Source: Aricia agestis (lineage: Eukaryota > Arthropoda > Insecta > Lepidoptera > Lycaenidae). Taken from it: a stretch of 64,000 nucleotides of DNA. The stretch spans positions 10,178,001-10,242,000 of the forward strand of contig NC_056420.1 in the NCBI RefSeq assembly GCF_905147365.1, read 5' to 3'. This document shows positions 11,001-21,835 of the stretch, piece by piece. The translations under genes were made by a program, and so were the position numbers. The notes under the pieces are model-generated. The model saw only the letters and a program-made list of their open reading frames with translations. It made no database searches and was not told where the DNA came from. The first letter of the stretch is position 1. Every line of letters begins with the position of its first letter.

Positions 11001-11709
11001 GCGATACTTGCTTTTCAATGTAGTACAATAATAATATGATACTCCAATTTCATGGCAATTTACTTTAATATAATATTTCAAATGGAAATTGAAAAGATAA
11101 TGTTACGTAATATGAATTGCCGAAGGCAGTTTTAGACCCTCTCTGGTTAAGAAAATTGTTTATTAGACTAGCGGCCCGTAACGTGCTTCGTTGGTACTAC
11201 TAATATATATTCTGTGGCTTTGCTACGTATAAAGTGAAATATTAAAAAAATATATAATGGACTTGGTTTGGATCATAAAGTTAATTTATACCTATCGGAA
11301 CCTACCTACTTCCGATAGGACGTATATTAACTTTATGGTTTGGATAGTGAGCCCGTCCTTGAGTTATAAAATTACAACAAAAAGTGTCATGATTTTTTTA
11401 GAAAAAGAGAATAAAGCTTGGCTGGGGCACGGCCGTGCCCCCAGATAAAAGTGTCATGATTTTTTTAGAAAAAGAGATAAAAATATTTTTTAAGTCAAAT
11501 AAAGCTTTTAAACCCACAACAATTGTTTGATATTGGTTACAAATTGTAATAATATGTACAATAATAACTTTTAGATTTTAATCCAGCCTAAATAAACAAT
11601 TCTAAACGTAAACTGAATATGGAATATGATATAAATGGAAACCAAAACTGATTACCTGTAGAGTGGTCGCAATATACAAGCTAACCAAAACGAATACGTA
11701 GCGTTTCAT
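7862..11709 (-). CDS. five-exon gene for a 258-aa secreted protein of unknown function
   Basis: Exons on the minus strand: 11709-11656, 10640-10452, 10082-9938, 8949-8777 and 8077-7862. Phases at the four introns are 0, 0, 1 and 0, and all have GT-AG ends; together they give 777 nt with a TGA stop. The product begins with a short signal peptide, MKRYVFVLVSLYIATTLQ, followed by a largely helical, charged protein. Seven cysteines lie in the C-terminal two thirds (GTYCKE, VTLCLA, ELCVS, FECQK, GNCSH, SVCLK, NRCIH). Three N-glycosylation sequons (NGT, NVT, NCS) support export. I do not recognise the family. It lies between plus-strand exon 6210-6617 and the rest of the window, so it is probably nested in an intron of that gene on the opposite strand. 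Confidence 0.7.
8556..8730. repeat. dispersed repeat, related copy near 30405-30530
   Basis: The segment with CAACCAGCTAAAAGTACGCC, then GCATTTCG and TTACTCTTCCAT, is matched in order by CAACCAACTAAAAGAACGCC and the same downstream words near 30443-30515. Boundaries are uncertain. It lies in the intron between exons 5 and 4. Confidence 0.4.
8777..8949 (-). CDS. exon 4 of the secreted-protein gene
   Basis: The donor is strong (TGTG|GTAAGT, phase 0). The acceptor is less certain: I chose CCAAG|AATTG because it alone keeps phase 1 with exon 3 and avoids a stop; the nearer GTCAG|TATC would shift frame into TAG. The encoded part includes ELCVSISRPKNFLEKLQVHF and FECQKQQQVGGNCSH. Confidence 0.62.
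9281..9324. repeat. perfect 44-bp palindrome without a loop
   Basis: TAGCCATTCACGAAAATCAC plus CT is followed directly by its exact reverse complement. It lies in the intron between exons 4 and 3 of the secreted-protein gene. Confidence 0.85.
9518..9876 (-). mobile_element. poly(A)-tailed SINE, copy 1
   Basis: This is the reference description for nine copies in the window. Read on its own strand the element starts (A)CGTGGGAGAGCCATGCTTCGG, has GGCTCGACCGG (a B-box-like motif), ACAGCGCTTGCGCTGT, GAGTGAGTGAGTTTACCGGAG, then a pyrimidine-rich minisatellite built from TACCCTCCCCTATTCCCTTC units. It ends with a conserved 3' region (GCCGGCAACGCACCTGCAG, GACCCGTTTGCTCGTTTGCC, CCCTTATTTCAT) and poly(A). 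The 3' region is of a type found at lepidopteran LINE ends, so LINE mobilisation is likely. It resembles SINEs reported from butterflies (Metulj-type); the name is not verified. This copy sits in the intron between exons 4 and 3. Confidence 0.85.
9938..10082 (-). CDS. exon 3 of the secreted-protein gene
   Basis: The acceptor follows a long T-run and reads TATTTAAG|GTGATC. The exon encodes VIIHDRKPRNGTYCKESIVK and LADENVTLCLALGYQRVQRL, with two cysteines and two N-glycosylation sequons. The donor CCAG|GTAAGA leaves phase 1. Confidence 0.72.
10452..10640 (-). CDS. exon 2 of the secreted-protein gene
   Basis: The acceptor is CTATTTCCAG|ACGGAT and the donor CAG|GTATGT, both phase 0. The 63 residues (TDFQENLVNGYRALIADIQV onward, ending YLEQISMYFQ) form a heptad-like amphipathic helix without cysteine. 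The open frame extends 5' of the acceptor into a MITE, but that part is not exon. Confidence 0.75.
10714..10838. mobile_element. MITE with GGGCCTGTTTCACC end, TTA target duplication
   Basis: TTA at 10711-10713 and 10839-10841 flanks an element starting GGGCCTGTTTCACC and ending ATGAATGCCC. A TTA duplication is typical of PIF/Harbinger elements. A second copy is at 37905-38041. It sits in intron 1 of the secreted-protein gene. Confidence 0.75.
11275..11336. repeat. imperfect hairpin in intron 1
   Basis: ATAAAGTTAAT..CCTATCGGAA is mirrored by TTCCGATAGG..ATTAACTTTAT around a short CCTACCTAC loop. The stem is about 25 bp with a few mismatches. Confidence 0.65.
11380..11477. repeat. 31-bp direct repeat around a GC-rich palindrome
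   Basis: The 31-bp sequence starting AAAAGTGTCATGATTTTTTT occurs identically at 11380-11410 and 11447-11477. The 36 bases between hold the palindrome GGGGCACGGCCGTGCCCC (11424-11441). Confidence 0.85.
11656..11709 (-). CDS. exon 1 (signal peptide) of the secreted-protein gene
   Basis: ATG at 11709 starts MKRYVFVLVSLYIATTLQ, a basic n-region and hydrophobic core, then donor CAG|GTAATC in phase 0. It joins in frame to exon 2 across a 1015-bp intron. Cleavage is expected close to the exon junction. No convincing TATA box at a suitable distance was found. Confidence 0.7.
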
Positions 11710-11757
11710 TGCTATTCACTTTTCATTATCTATACAAAACCACTTAATTTTGATACG

Positions 11758-11927
11758 AGGTACCTAGACAACTTGCATTCGAGAATTTTGACAGGGAAGT
11801 TAGGAATAAAAATTAGCATATGATTTGCGGCATGACAAGCGCCATGTTACTCACACGCGTTTTGTCAAGTCCTTTTGGCTTCTAACTTTGCTATCAAAAT
11901 TATCGAATGCAAGTTATCTAAGTACCC
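11758..11927. mobile_element. MITE at the 5' edge of the secreted-protein gene
   Basis: The left end GGTACCTAGACAACTTGCAT and the right end (reverse complement GGTACTTAGATAACTTGCAT) are inverted, continuing through TTCGA.AATTTTGA. It is about 170 bp long and begins about 50 bp upstream of the start codon of the minus-strand gene, so it overlaps the likely 5' UTR or proximal promoter. Confidence 0.8.
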
Positions 11928-11929
11928 TG

Positions 11930-14760
11930 TTCTCTATATTTCACTGTAGCACTGTATATTTTTGTCCAGTTTGTCGCAATTTAATAAATATGCAATAAAT
12001 GTTATCGTCGCACAGAAATCGCGTACTGAGGGGAATGCTTCTGTTATTTGTTTACGTTTCTACCTCCGATGGAACGTGATGTTATGATTAGGGTATGTAC
12101 ACACATACTTGAGAACCCTACTGATTTTAATTTAACTTTTACCCGAGTCTCAAAAAAGAGGAAGGTTGTACAATTTTAGTCGTCTCTTGTCCAATGATTA
12201 TTGACAATATCATGAAAATTATAATTTTTGGTATTGGAATTGTTATATTTTGGCATGCTTAATGATGCTCGGAAAACTGCAAAAAGTTGCAAATTGAATA
12301 CTATTTCACAAAACTGCAATGATTTCATTAGCTTTTCAAAATATAGTTTTCATTTTGAGAAGATTTTAACTGAAAATTTAATTAACTAAACGTTTAAATT
12401 AAGTTGAGCCATAGTTTAACAGTGTATACTGTACCTAGTGTTATCTAAGCACACAAGTGCGATATAGGCTTAAACTGTGGATTATTACTGGGTTAGTTGG
12501 ACGATCCAGTTTACTAAATATTCATAGAATATTTGATAACAATGCCGGTATCTTAACATAAACGTTACTGTGTTTACGTTATATTCAAAATGAATCTCAA
12601 CAAAACGTTATTAATAATCTAAATTATTACAATGTACAGTAATTATAGAAACGAAAAATAAAATTAACAACAGATAAATATTAATTGTTTGTTATTTAAA
12701 AGTTAATTGTTTGTTAACTATACTGATAAAAATAATAAAAATAGACTAAAATAAATTTCATATGAACCCGTTAACTATTTCATATTATAAGACTTTTAAT
12801 GAAAATACGTTTTACGCAAACTAAAATTTTAATAGACTATTCTGATGGCAACTTTTATTTCGTTTATTATTTCAAGGTTTTGAATTCCTAAAACATGACA
12901 AACTTATTAATTTTATGTTCCAAGAAAAGCTGTTACTAATGATTTACTTCTAAAGTTTAAAGTGCCTACCTAGGTCGTTACGGTTAAAGTTGTGCACTAG
13001 TTTCTTCTAGCTGTGAATTATAAATATGCTAGTACCATTTGATTTAAGGCCAACTATAACTACATGTCAAATGTTATAAAGTCAAAACTTTGTTACTTGT
13101 ACAAGGAAAATGTACCACAGGCTACTTTTATCCTGAAATTACCTAATTCTAACTATACAAATTCGGTACTGTTACGTTACACTATTATATTAAAATTCTT
13201 ATGAATGGCTAGTTCTTTTTTCGTAGACAACACACATCCGCAATAGGGATGATGACAAGGTCAAAGATTAGCGAAAGCTATCAGAGTCATTTTTTCAGCA
13301 ATGTTTCCATTTTTATAAGGGTCTTTCAATTATCAATAAGAAAAAAAAATAGTCATCATGCCTATTATCTTTATGCAGGTACCTGCCAGGCAGTAATTTA
13401 TTAAAAAAATATATGTTAGAGCGCCATCTGTTGAATCGTTTTCGTACTGCGAGAACTCTACCCGCTCTACATGAATGGGTATTCTTTTGAACGCTCTTCT
13501 TTTATTAAAACGGAGATGGCACTAGTGTACACAAACGAATGCAGTTGAATTTTTCTTAAAGTTGTTTTTCTCTGAAATGCGTATAATTTTATATGAAGTA
13601 TTGACTTGTTAACCTATGTATATGGGTTTTGTGTAAAATCTTTTTTTTTCGACAAGACGGCAAAAAGATCAGACTCGAAACCTTTGGTATGATACCTTTT
13701 ACTTTTGTTTTATTTTTGTTGGTATAATTTTGTGTCTACATTTAAAAAGCAAATCTTATGTTTTGTGCGATACCTACAGCCCAGATAAACTGATCCGGTT
13801 TATGGCGCACTTGTTATGACTTGTAAAAACTATGTTTAAAAATGTTAATTAAAATAAATAAATGAAATATAACCTTCCCACACAAAAAAAGGCCTTAATG
13901 TAGTTAAAATCTAAAAATATGAGGGATTTAATAAGATCCCAAAAAACGAAATATTCTATCATTATTTTAATAAGTAAGTAGTTTGATCGCACAAAATTCA
14001 AACAAAATATCTAATATAAATTGAGGTTAATGATATTTTAATGCTACGTTGTGGGTACGTGTTATCAAAATGTAATTACTACGTGAAATGTAGAGTACAC
14101 GCGGGAAGAAAACTGTTTTCGCTGATACTTGTTTTTGTTTTAAGCCATTAGACACTTTTTGCAACGCTTGTACTAAATGTAGAAGGTACATCGTATAACT
14201 CGATGTTATAGTCAAACAAGAGAATCTTAGAGGATAGGAATAAAAATTACTAGCTCTTATAGCTTTAAAAATTGAAGACTTGGGTGGATAGAGCGGGTAA
14301 ATAACAGTTTGAAAACGACCTTTTTTGCATAAACGGAAGCTTTGAAATCAAAAATGTGGATATGTATAGCCACATAATGAAGTAAAGAAGTTACAAGGTT
14401 TGTTAAAATTATAAAGGAAAAAATGATTAATTGCTCGTCCACTACGGTCTTCAATTGTTTATGATTGTTACCTCGATCTCTTCCCCATAAGAGATTCGTT
14501 GAGATTTAACTGGACCCCCTACGCCATATTATAGGCTCTTTCCCCACTCTAAATATCTCGCGTAATTTGTGAATGGCTCCTAAGAAGCCAGAAACAAATT
14601 AAATAAAAAAAAAAACGAAATTGAATAGAATATCAGTAACATTTCTAAGTATGGAGAAATTGGTGATGCGGTGTACGCTTCTTGCTGCTAAAACTTTATT
14701 TCCTATAGGGCTCTTAAGACTCATAAGACCTATCTTTTATCTTCATATCGTAATTCGCAA
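11930..14760. other. gene-free AT-rich stretch
   Basis: No coding frame, RNA gene or clear repeat ends. A weak inverted pair AGCGCCATCT (13422) and AGATGGCACT (13516) may mark a degraded element. Confidence 0.5.
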
Positions 14761-14765
14761 CAGCT

Positions 14766-14935
14766 CTTTTTAATGAAGTCTATCTTCTGCACTCAGAGAC
14801 GACTTTTAATTACTTAACTGTAAATAAATGAATATTTTGTCACAAACCATACATTATCTGTCAAACTCTGCATTAAATGGAAGTTTAATCATCATTAAAT
14901 GTATCTTAGTGTGGCCGCTAAAGTCATTAACTTAA
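14766..14935. repeat. degraded dispersed repeat, related copies near 42660 and 46985
   Basis: Shared words in the same order or inverted: ACATTATCTGTCAAACTCT, ATCATCATTAAA and the GAGTG.GGCCG(C/T) end. Copies occur near 42655-42768 (same strand) and 46985-47115 (inverted). No clean termini. Confidence 0.45.
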
Positions 14936-14939
14936 AAGG

Positions 14940-16530
14940 GTACTGGTACTTCAATTACTAACAAATTAGTCGATACATGTTTCAAGTAAAAAATCAATAC
15001 AAAAGAAAATATTTTCCGAGCAAGTAAACAAAGCCATGTTAAAAGTAATTTATCAAATGCCTCGAGCCCCGCCCATCATTACAAAAACATGATCCCTAGT
15101 AACGAGCTCCATACGAAAAATATTTGTTTTTTTTGTTAGGAAAAAGTAAAAAAAAACTAACATTTATTAGTCGCGTGCTAGATATAATAGGTACGACGTT
15201 TGTTATTTAATATTACATTAAGGCAATGATTATGTTATTATATGGAAAGGCTATTATTATTCTTGAAAAAGAGCAGTGCAAAAAACCTGAGATAGTAAAA
15301 CTACTATGAGTCTAGTATGAGTCTGAGTATTTTGATCTCAGTATTTATATACTTAGTGATAATTTATTTTATCAAAAGTTTTTACAGACAACAAATTCTC
15401 ATACTTACTTTATTTTGTATTTACACGTTTTTCGTGGGAACATTTTAGTGGGTACTTTTTGTATTTTATCTGTAAAAGTTATGTAATGTTTCCTGTATAC
15501 CCAGTGTTAGTATAGTTGTATAGATTCAGCCCGCATTGCTACAAACGCTAGATTTAGTGGAATTACATTCGCCAGCACACAGACAAAAGCTCGGCGTACA
15601 ATCATCTTACTGAATATTAGTATCTACATTCGTATTACTAGTTTTTACTCGCAATGATACCGTATACGGAAACAATATAAGAGTTTTTCTAAAACTCCTA
15701 AAATAAGCATCTGTAATCAGCGGATTTAACTACAAACATATTAAATTTTATCACATTTTATTTTGCATATTATTAAGACGCTCGCTATTCCGTTGCTTTA
15801 AAATTCGTTCATCGCGCGGGAACCGTACGTTTAACGGGGATAAGGCTTCTTACAGACGAACGGCACGTGTCGGCGGCAGTTGACGGCAGTCGTTGACAGT
15901 TTATGACGCTTGCAGGGGGCCTACCACGACCTTTCCTAAAACGATCATGTTTCCAGAACACTTTGTTGTAAGATTACAATAACATTACCGTACTCACTTT
16001 TTAAATATAATTTTACTAAAAAACCAGTAAAAAATGCAAAACATTGTTAAATCCGCTGAGCAATATCAACTTTTTTTAAGATCGCTATTAAATAATTATT
16101 GCTTATCTGTCAAACGGTGTCGCTTAGTAGAGGAGGTGGTAGGGTCCCAGTTGTGATTTACCGCCTAAAGGTAAGCGACCACAGGTCGGTATCATACACA
16201 ACGGACATCTCGCATCAAACGGATAATTTTTTCACAGTACGTCCACTGAATCGGCAGCGTACGGATTACCGACTAGCCTAGTAAGTGAATGCTCAAAAGG
16301 GGGGTGTGGATGGAATAGTCGAAAGCAGAAATTTTGACTTAGGAACTTTGTTTGGACTAATTTGAAGATAAACATACGTCTAGTCGGTCATAAGCGTCAT
16401 AAAATCCGTAAATCGCGGCCGCAATTCGCGTCACGAGTGTGGAGCCCACATTAGGTATTCATTATGATTCTATTGTAATAAAATACTTCAGCTTCAGTGT
16501 GACATGCAACCAAAAAAACTAAATAAATAT
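14940..16530. other. gene-free stretch
   Basis: Mostly AT-rich. A GC-richer patch around 15830-15920 (AACGGCACGTGTCGGCGGCA) and another at 16120-16280 have no coding frame and no recognised family. Confidence 0.45.
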
Positions 16531-16538
16531 AAGACCAT

Positions 16539-16875
16539 ACGTGGGAGAGCCATGCTATACGTGGGAGAGCCATGCTTCGGCACGAATGGGCCGGCTCGAC
16601 CGGAGAAATACCACGTTCTCACAGAAAACCGGCGTGAAACAGCGCTTGCGCTGTGTTTCGCCGAGTGAGTGAGTTTACCGGAGGCCCGATTCCCTTCCCT
16701 ATCCTCCCCTATTCCCTTCCCTTCCAATCCCTACCCTCCCCTATTACCCGATTCCCTCTAAAAGGCCGGCAACGCACCTGCAGCTCTTCTGATGCTGCGA
16801 GTGTCCATGGGCGACGGAAGTTGCTTTCCATCAGGTGAACCGTTTGCTCGTTTGCCCCCTTATTTCATAAAAAAA
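16539..16875 (+). mobile_element. poly(A)-tailed SINE, copy 2, with duplicated head
   Basis: The first 18 bases (TACGTGGGAGAGCCATGC) occur twice in tandem before the element continues. A 7-bp target duplication AAGACCA lies at 16531-16537 and 16876-16882, bracketing the duplicated head and the poly(A), so the copy was probably inserted in this form. Confidence 0.85.
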
Positions 16876-16943
16876 AAGACCAATTGTTAATAGGGACTAT
16901 TGCGTGAAGGTAGGAGCAGAGGGTGCTATTAGCACATGCTATT

Positions 16944-17212
16944 TACACAGGGTATAACAAAACTAAGATAATACTTTAAGGTGTGTTGGAGTATATTATA
17001 GAGTTCGCTGTGAAAGTAGTAGCGCTGAAAGAGTCACCTTTTTCACCTTTGTATGGAAAAATTCATGACGCGCGAGTGCTTGCCCATACAAATCGTAAAA
17101 AAATTTTGGTCTTTCAGCGCTGCTTCTTTCACAGTGAACTCTATATAAGGAACATATACACATTACACACCCTAAAGTATTATCACTTATTTATTTTTGT
17201 TACACCCTGTAT
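16944..17212. mobile_element. MITE with CAGGGTGTAACAAAA-type ends, TA duplication
   Basis: The left ACAGGGTATAACAAAAC..GATAATACTTTAAGGTGTG is mirrored at the right by CACACCCTAAAGTATTATC..TTTTGTTACACCCTGT. The inner arms continue through GAGTTC(G/A)CTGTGAAAG..GCGCTGAAAGA. A TA on each side suits a Tc1/mariner-derived MITE. Confidence 0.75.
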
Positions 17213-17254
17213 ATTAAATAATCCAACTAAAATCTGATAAGTTGTTTCCAACAT

Positions 17255-17533
17255 ATTATAATATTATATAATATCTATGGACGCTTTTACACCACGTCAG
17301 TCTGGCCCCGTGCTAAGTACCTGAAGGACTTGTGTTACGGGTACCAGACAACGGAAATATATTTAATACTGTTATACTATACATATATTTAAGATTTTTA
17401 TTATATGATACACATATTTAATACACATCTATGACCCAGGAACTTTGAAAACTTTTTGTTCCGTCGGCGGGATTCGAACCCGCGACCCCCGGCTTGAGCT
17501 ACCAACAGCCACCAACTGAGCCACAGAGGTCGT
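17255..17533 (-). mobile_element. tRNA-derived SINE (family B), copy 1
   Basis: The head, read on the minus strand, is GACCTCTGTGGCTCAGTTGG..GGGTCGCGGGTTCGAATCCC, with A-box- and B-box-like tRNA promoter parts and ending GCCGACGGAAC. The body (AAAGTTCCTGGGTCATAGAT..GTCCTTCAGGTACTTAGCAC) and a TATTAT-rich tail follow. It is a SINE, not a functional tRNA: the acceptor stem is not paired and the head continues into the body. Confidence 0.85.
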
Positions 17534-17539
17534 CATATT

Positions 17540-18138
17540 GACCGAAACAATATCAAACGTCGAACAAACTTTTTGTTTACTGTCTATGCATGATGCCGTT
17601 TAGTGTGAAAATATTGCAGTAATATATCCTATTGAATGATGATATAAAGGAAGCACGATATCAATGCATAATAGAGCTCGTTGAAATATATTGTACGGGG
17701 GAATATGATTGCAGGTCATGCGTGAAACAATTACTCAGGCGAGCGCACGCGAAATGTGATCGGTCACAGGCTGTGTGCATGTTTAACGCTCTGTGCCATT
17801 TTGTGTATTAATGTAAAAAAAAAACGCAATTCTTGTGGGGTAATATTTTTTTATTTCAAACACAGAACAAGTTATTATATATAATAACTATTTTGAATTC
17901 CAGAAAAAAATCCTTATAAAAATGAATAGAGAATAATCTCATCGAGTATTCGTGTTTAATTTTGAAATTACATAAATAATATTATTAACAATAACGATAA
18001 TTACCAAATGCCTAATTGTAGGACTATCTGCTATCCACTAGATTGATTTGATTAAAAATGGACACAGTAAATTTTTTTTTTGTAGATAATATCAGTATGA
18101 AACTGTAACCATTATAGTCATACGATTTACATTAACAT
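17540..18138. other. gene-free stretch
   Basis: AT-rich, no recognised element. Confidence 0.4.
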
Positions 18139-18139
18139 C

Positions 18140-18265
18140 TTCTTAAAAGGCCGGCAACGCACCTGTAGCTCTTCTGATGTTGCGAGAGTCCATGGGCGAC
18201 GGTAGTTGCTTACCATCTGTGACCCGTTTGCTCGTTTGCCCCCTTATTTTATATATATAAAAAAA
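18140..18265 (+). mobile_element. SINE copy 3, 5'-truncated
   Basis: Only the conserved 3' region (AAAAGGCCGGCAACGCACCT to TTGCCCCCTTATTTTAT) and an AT-rich tail remain. It is more diverged than the full copies. Confidence 0.8.
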
Positions 18266-18587
18266 TATATTTTAAAAGCTCACCTAAGGAAAGGATTTTT
18301 TGTTTTCATTAAAATTTCCTGTCAATACATTTACTTTCATTTCTTTTCCTTTATTACCGAGTCTTGTTACCATAACAAGATATTTCTTAGAAATGTAATC
18401 TTTACAGAAGAATGAGAAATAATAATCTAAGGATTTTCCTTTGAGTAACGGAGACCATAAAACTGTATCCAATTGTGGAAAGGATGAAATTATATGGATA
18501 TTCTGGCTTAATGTAATTGAAAAAATATTAGCTACATTTTCATTAGCATCAGTCCGTAGCGCGATGCGACGATGCAAAGCAATTTTA

Positions 18588-18865
18588 GCCCGGCCGCACA
18601 TTATAAGAAATTTCAGATCAGAAAAATTCGGACGCCCGCCAGAACGCATTCTGCTCATAAATGTTTTGTTATGGATATTATCAGAATTCTGATGTGTCTG
18701 ACGTCCGCCATCGATCGGATGGCAGAAATGATTTGAACCGCGCATTCTTTACATTTTGTATTAGACCGCGCACACCTATCAGAAGTTTCTGATAGGTGTG
18801 CGGTGTGGGATCCGGCGGGCATCCGAATTTTTCTGATCAGAAATTCTTATAATATGCAGCCGGGC
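18588..18865. mobile_element. 278-bp MITE with 50-bp TIRs and TTA duplication
   Basis: The left GCCCGGCCGCACATTATAAG and the right (reverse complement GCCCGGCTGCATATTATAAG) continue inverted for about 50 bp, including CAGA(A)AAATTCGG. TTA flanks both sides (18585-18587, 18866-18868). An inner perfect hairpin CGCACACCTATCAGAA/TTCTGATAGGTGTGCG lies at 18769-18802. Confidence 0.85.
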
Positions 18866-19275
18866 TTAAACGCTAAATATTGAATTGACAGACTTGTCGC
18901 AGCTCCATGATGATATTGTAGAATGGACACGATTTGTCGACTTAAAATGTACAATTTTATAATGTTACCGGCTACCGCTTTCCCTTTGTACCCATTTTCG
19001 TTTCTATCAAAATCAGACACGAACAGTGATCGATCTCTACAAAAGTGTCGAAACCTCATTTCTCGTGGCTTTGGGCGTACAGCAAAGTTAGGATTTTCTC
19101 CAATATATCACGTACTAAACCTTTTCCGCGTCTTTATTAAATCACACGGGAATCGTACCTTTTGACATGTTAAAAAAGTAGCCAATTAATTCAATGCAAA
19201 CAAACATCCATTTCTCCTATACTCAATTAAATATAATATACCTTATAAAAAGGAAAGCATTAAACAGTGGCAAAA

Positions 19276-19567
19276 TTTTTTTTATGAAAAAAGGGGGAAA
19301 ACGAGCAAACGGGTCACCCTATGAAAAGCAACTTCCGTCGCCCATGGACACTCGCAGCATCAGAAGAGCTGCAGGTGCGTTGCCGGCCTCTTAAGAGGGA
19401 ATAGGGTAATAGGGTAGGGAAGGGAATAGGGTAAGGGATTGGGCCTCCGGTAAACTTACTCACTCGGCGAAACATAATGCAAGCGCTGTTTCACGTCGGT
19501 TTTGTGTGAGAACGTGGTATTTCTCCGGTCGAGCCGGCCCATTCGTGCCGAAGCATGGCTCTCCCAC
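19276..19567 (-). mobile_element. poly(A)-tailed SINE, copy 4
   Basis: A full-length head and tail with a short minisatellite part. The CGCGCTTGCG hairpin has decayed to ATAATGCAAGCGCT. Confidence 0.85.
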
Positions 19568-19689
19568 TCTGTAAATCTCCCACAAAGTAATGTATGTCCT
19601 TTACTGTCAGGCGAGTTTTCCACCGTATTTAACCGGGACAAAACTAATGAACTCTGCGTTAATATATTTGGTTGTACTAAAGTGTAATG

Positions 19690-21835
19690 TTAACATGGTA
19701 ACCTAGATATGAAATACTTTGACATCTTCTGAGTTAGCCAAGTTATGTAGAGTAGCTTTAAATATTTAGTCCGTACGTCTAATAATTGCTGAAATATTTA
19801 TGTTAAGTGCTCAAGCTGCCTCTAAAAGCGTACTTAGTGCTAAACTTGAAATCAGGGTTTGCTTTGAGTGTAGTTTCTAGAATATAGAACCTAAGTTACA
19901 GATGAGTGCGGGTGCTACGTCCTAATATTTTTAAATTTTTGAACATCAAAAAGGTAGAATCTTTAAAAAATTTTACAAACTGTGTACTAATATAATATTC
20001 CTAAGTCTTGCCAAATTATTAAACAACGCTAGTTACTATAATAAGTACCAACAACCAACTAACGTTACTTAAATTTAATTATACCTCAACTTTCATTTGC
20101 ATATATGAATATTTAAAAAAATATATTTTTACGTGTCAGAAAAGGAACTATACAAATACGGCACAAAAGGCACTAAAACTATAAATACAGGGACGTTATT
20201 GTATAAATGTATTTTAAAATTCGATATTACACGGTACGAAACACATTTTCGTGTTTATAATCGACTGGGGAAATGAAAATGTTGAAGTTATGCGCAAATT
20301 GTAAAGTATACGGATGAGTTATTTTCATTGTAAGTTGCTCTCGAATGTTCCCGCATAGTTACTGAACGAATTTAATGGCTTCCTTCACGCTGGCCATGGA
20401 ATTAATACAAGCGATTGCGAACGTGTGAGAGATATATTTGTCTATGATTGCCCATCATTGATATCGATTTATACTCTAACAATTTCGCAAATGTTCTGGC
20501 AATTGTGGTTATTAATTGAGGCCCAATGTAGAGATATATGATTGCCCATAATATAATCAACGTCGATTGTGCTTGCTATGGACAGCATCGTAACTGTGAT
20601 TTCTGTCATGATTTAATATAGAGTTCTATTGCCCATGTTTATCGTGCATTTTATCAGCTTTGCAATCATGGTTATGTCCCAACGTATAGAGGGTCTTTAA
20701 TATGGAATATAACGGAAAATTTTAGAATGTGAAGGATTCGGATTGTTCGCGTTATCACCTGTCAAATTACAAACGTCAAATACCCACAAATAACGTGACG
20801 GCCGGACATCCGATCGATCGAACCACAAAGTAAATAGCATATAAATAGCATACAGTAGACCATCTTCATGCTACATCGAATATTTTACTATAATCATAAT
20901 ACATTATGAGAAAACAGCTGACATAATAATATGTTCTATTGTTATATTTTAGGAAATATGTTATGTTATTTTGTACCTACTATTTGTTTGCCTAATTAAA
21001 TTAAATAAAACACTGGACCCCCTTGTTGTGATCGAATAAGTGCTACAACCCTAAAAAAGCAAACGAACAATCGAAAATTTCTAAGCTTAGAGAGATACCT
21101 TTGTATTTGTACTTCCAGACACACTTTAGCATATTATGCGTGATTTTAGATAATATACATTATACATTCTTTGTAACAGCATAACAGCTACGTTATGATA
21201 CACCCGCATGCATCTTGTTTCTATATTGTGTACTGTATGATATTTACACTGTGTTTGAAGCTCATAGACTGAAAGTTTCATCAATTAGGAATTCGTTTAA
21301 CTGTACACTTTCCTTTGTTTCTTTTTGATGTCTAGAACCATTAAAAATAGTATTTTCAAAAAGATGTTAAGTTTTTAAGAGATATTAAATATACGTTTGT
21401 TGTGTCCCTGAACTTGAACTCCACGAAAAGCTCTCAGCTACATAAATACGTTTGTGAAGTTTTTGTCAGCAGTTTATTTATTAAAATATAAAACTTTATC
21501 AAAAATGTTATTTATGTTTCGCCTACAATAACACAGTTTTGGCATTAAACCCACTGCATATAGCTAAATATTTCCGTATTAAGTAGAAGTCATAACGTAC
21601 AAAATTAGTTGTGACAGCGACCTGCAGTATATTCAGTGCGAAGTGCGGTGTAATGGAGTTACCGTGTCCGCTATTTCCAGAGGGTTAGTGTAACGAGTTA
21701 TGAGTACTGTTCATATTAATAACGTACCTGGAAGTCCTTTGCTTGAAATGGTCCAAGCTATAAGCCAAGTCGCATGATTTATTATACGCATTTTTACGTT
21801 TTGTAACTTTTCGAGTGATTTGAACCACAATAAAA
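19690..21835. other. gene-free stretch with a degenerate tandem
   Basis: AT-rich and without genes. Between about 20425 and 20700 the words AGAGATATATGATTGCCCAT, AATTGTGGTTAT and related forms recur about every 100 bases, a weak tandem structure. Confidence 0.4.

Noticed and set aside
7862..11709. 27-kDa haemolymph glycoprotein (DUF1397) family identity
   Set aside because: Size and secretion fit, but I could not see that family's cysteine pattern.
17462..17533. Possible tRNA gene on the minus strand
   Set aside because: The tRNA-like head continues into a conserved body and tail shared with 34658-34935, and the acceptor stem does not pair; it is a SINE.
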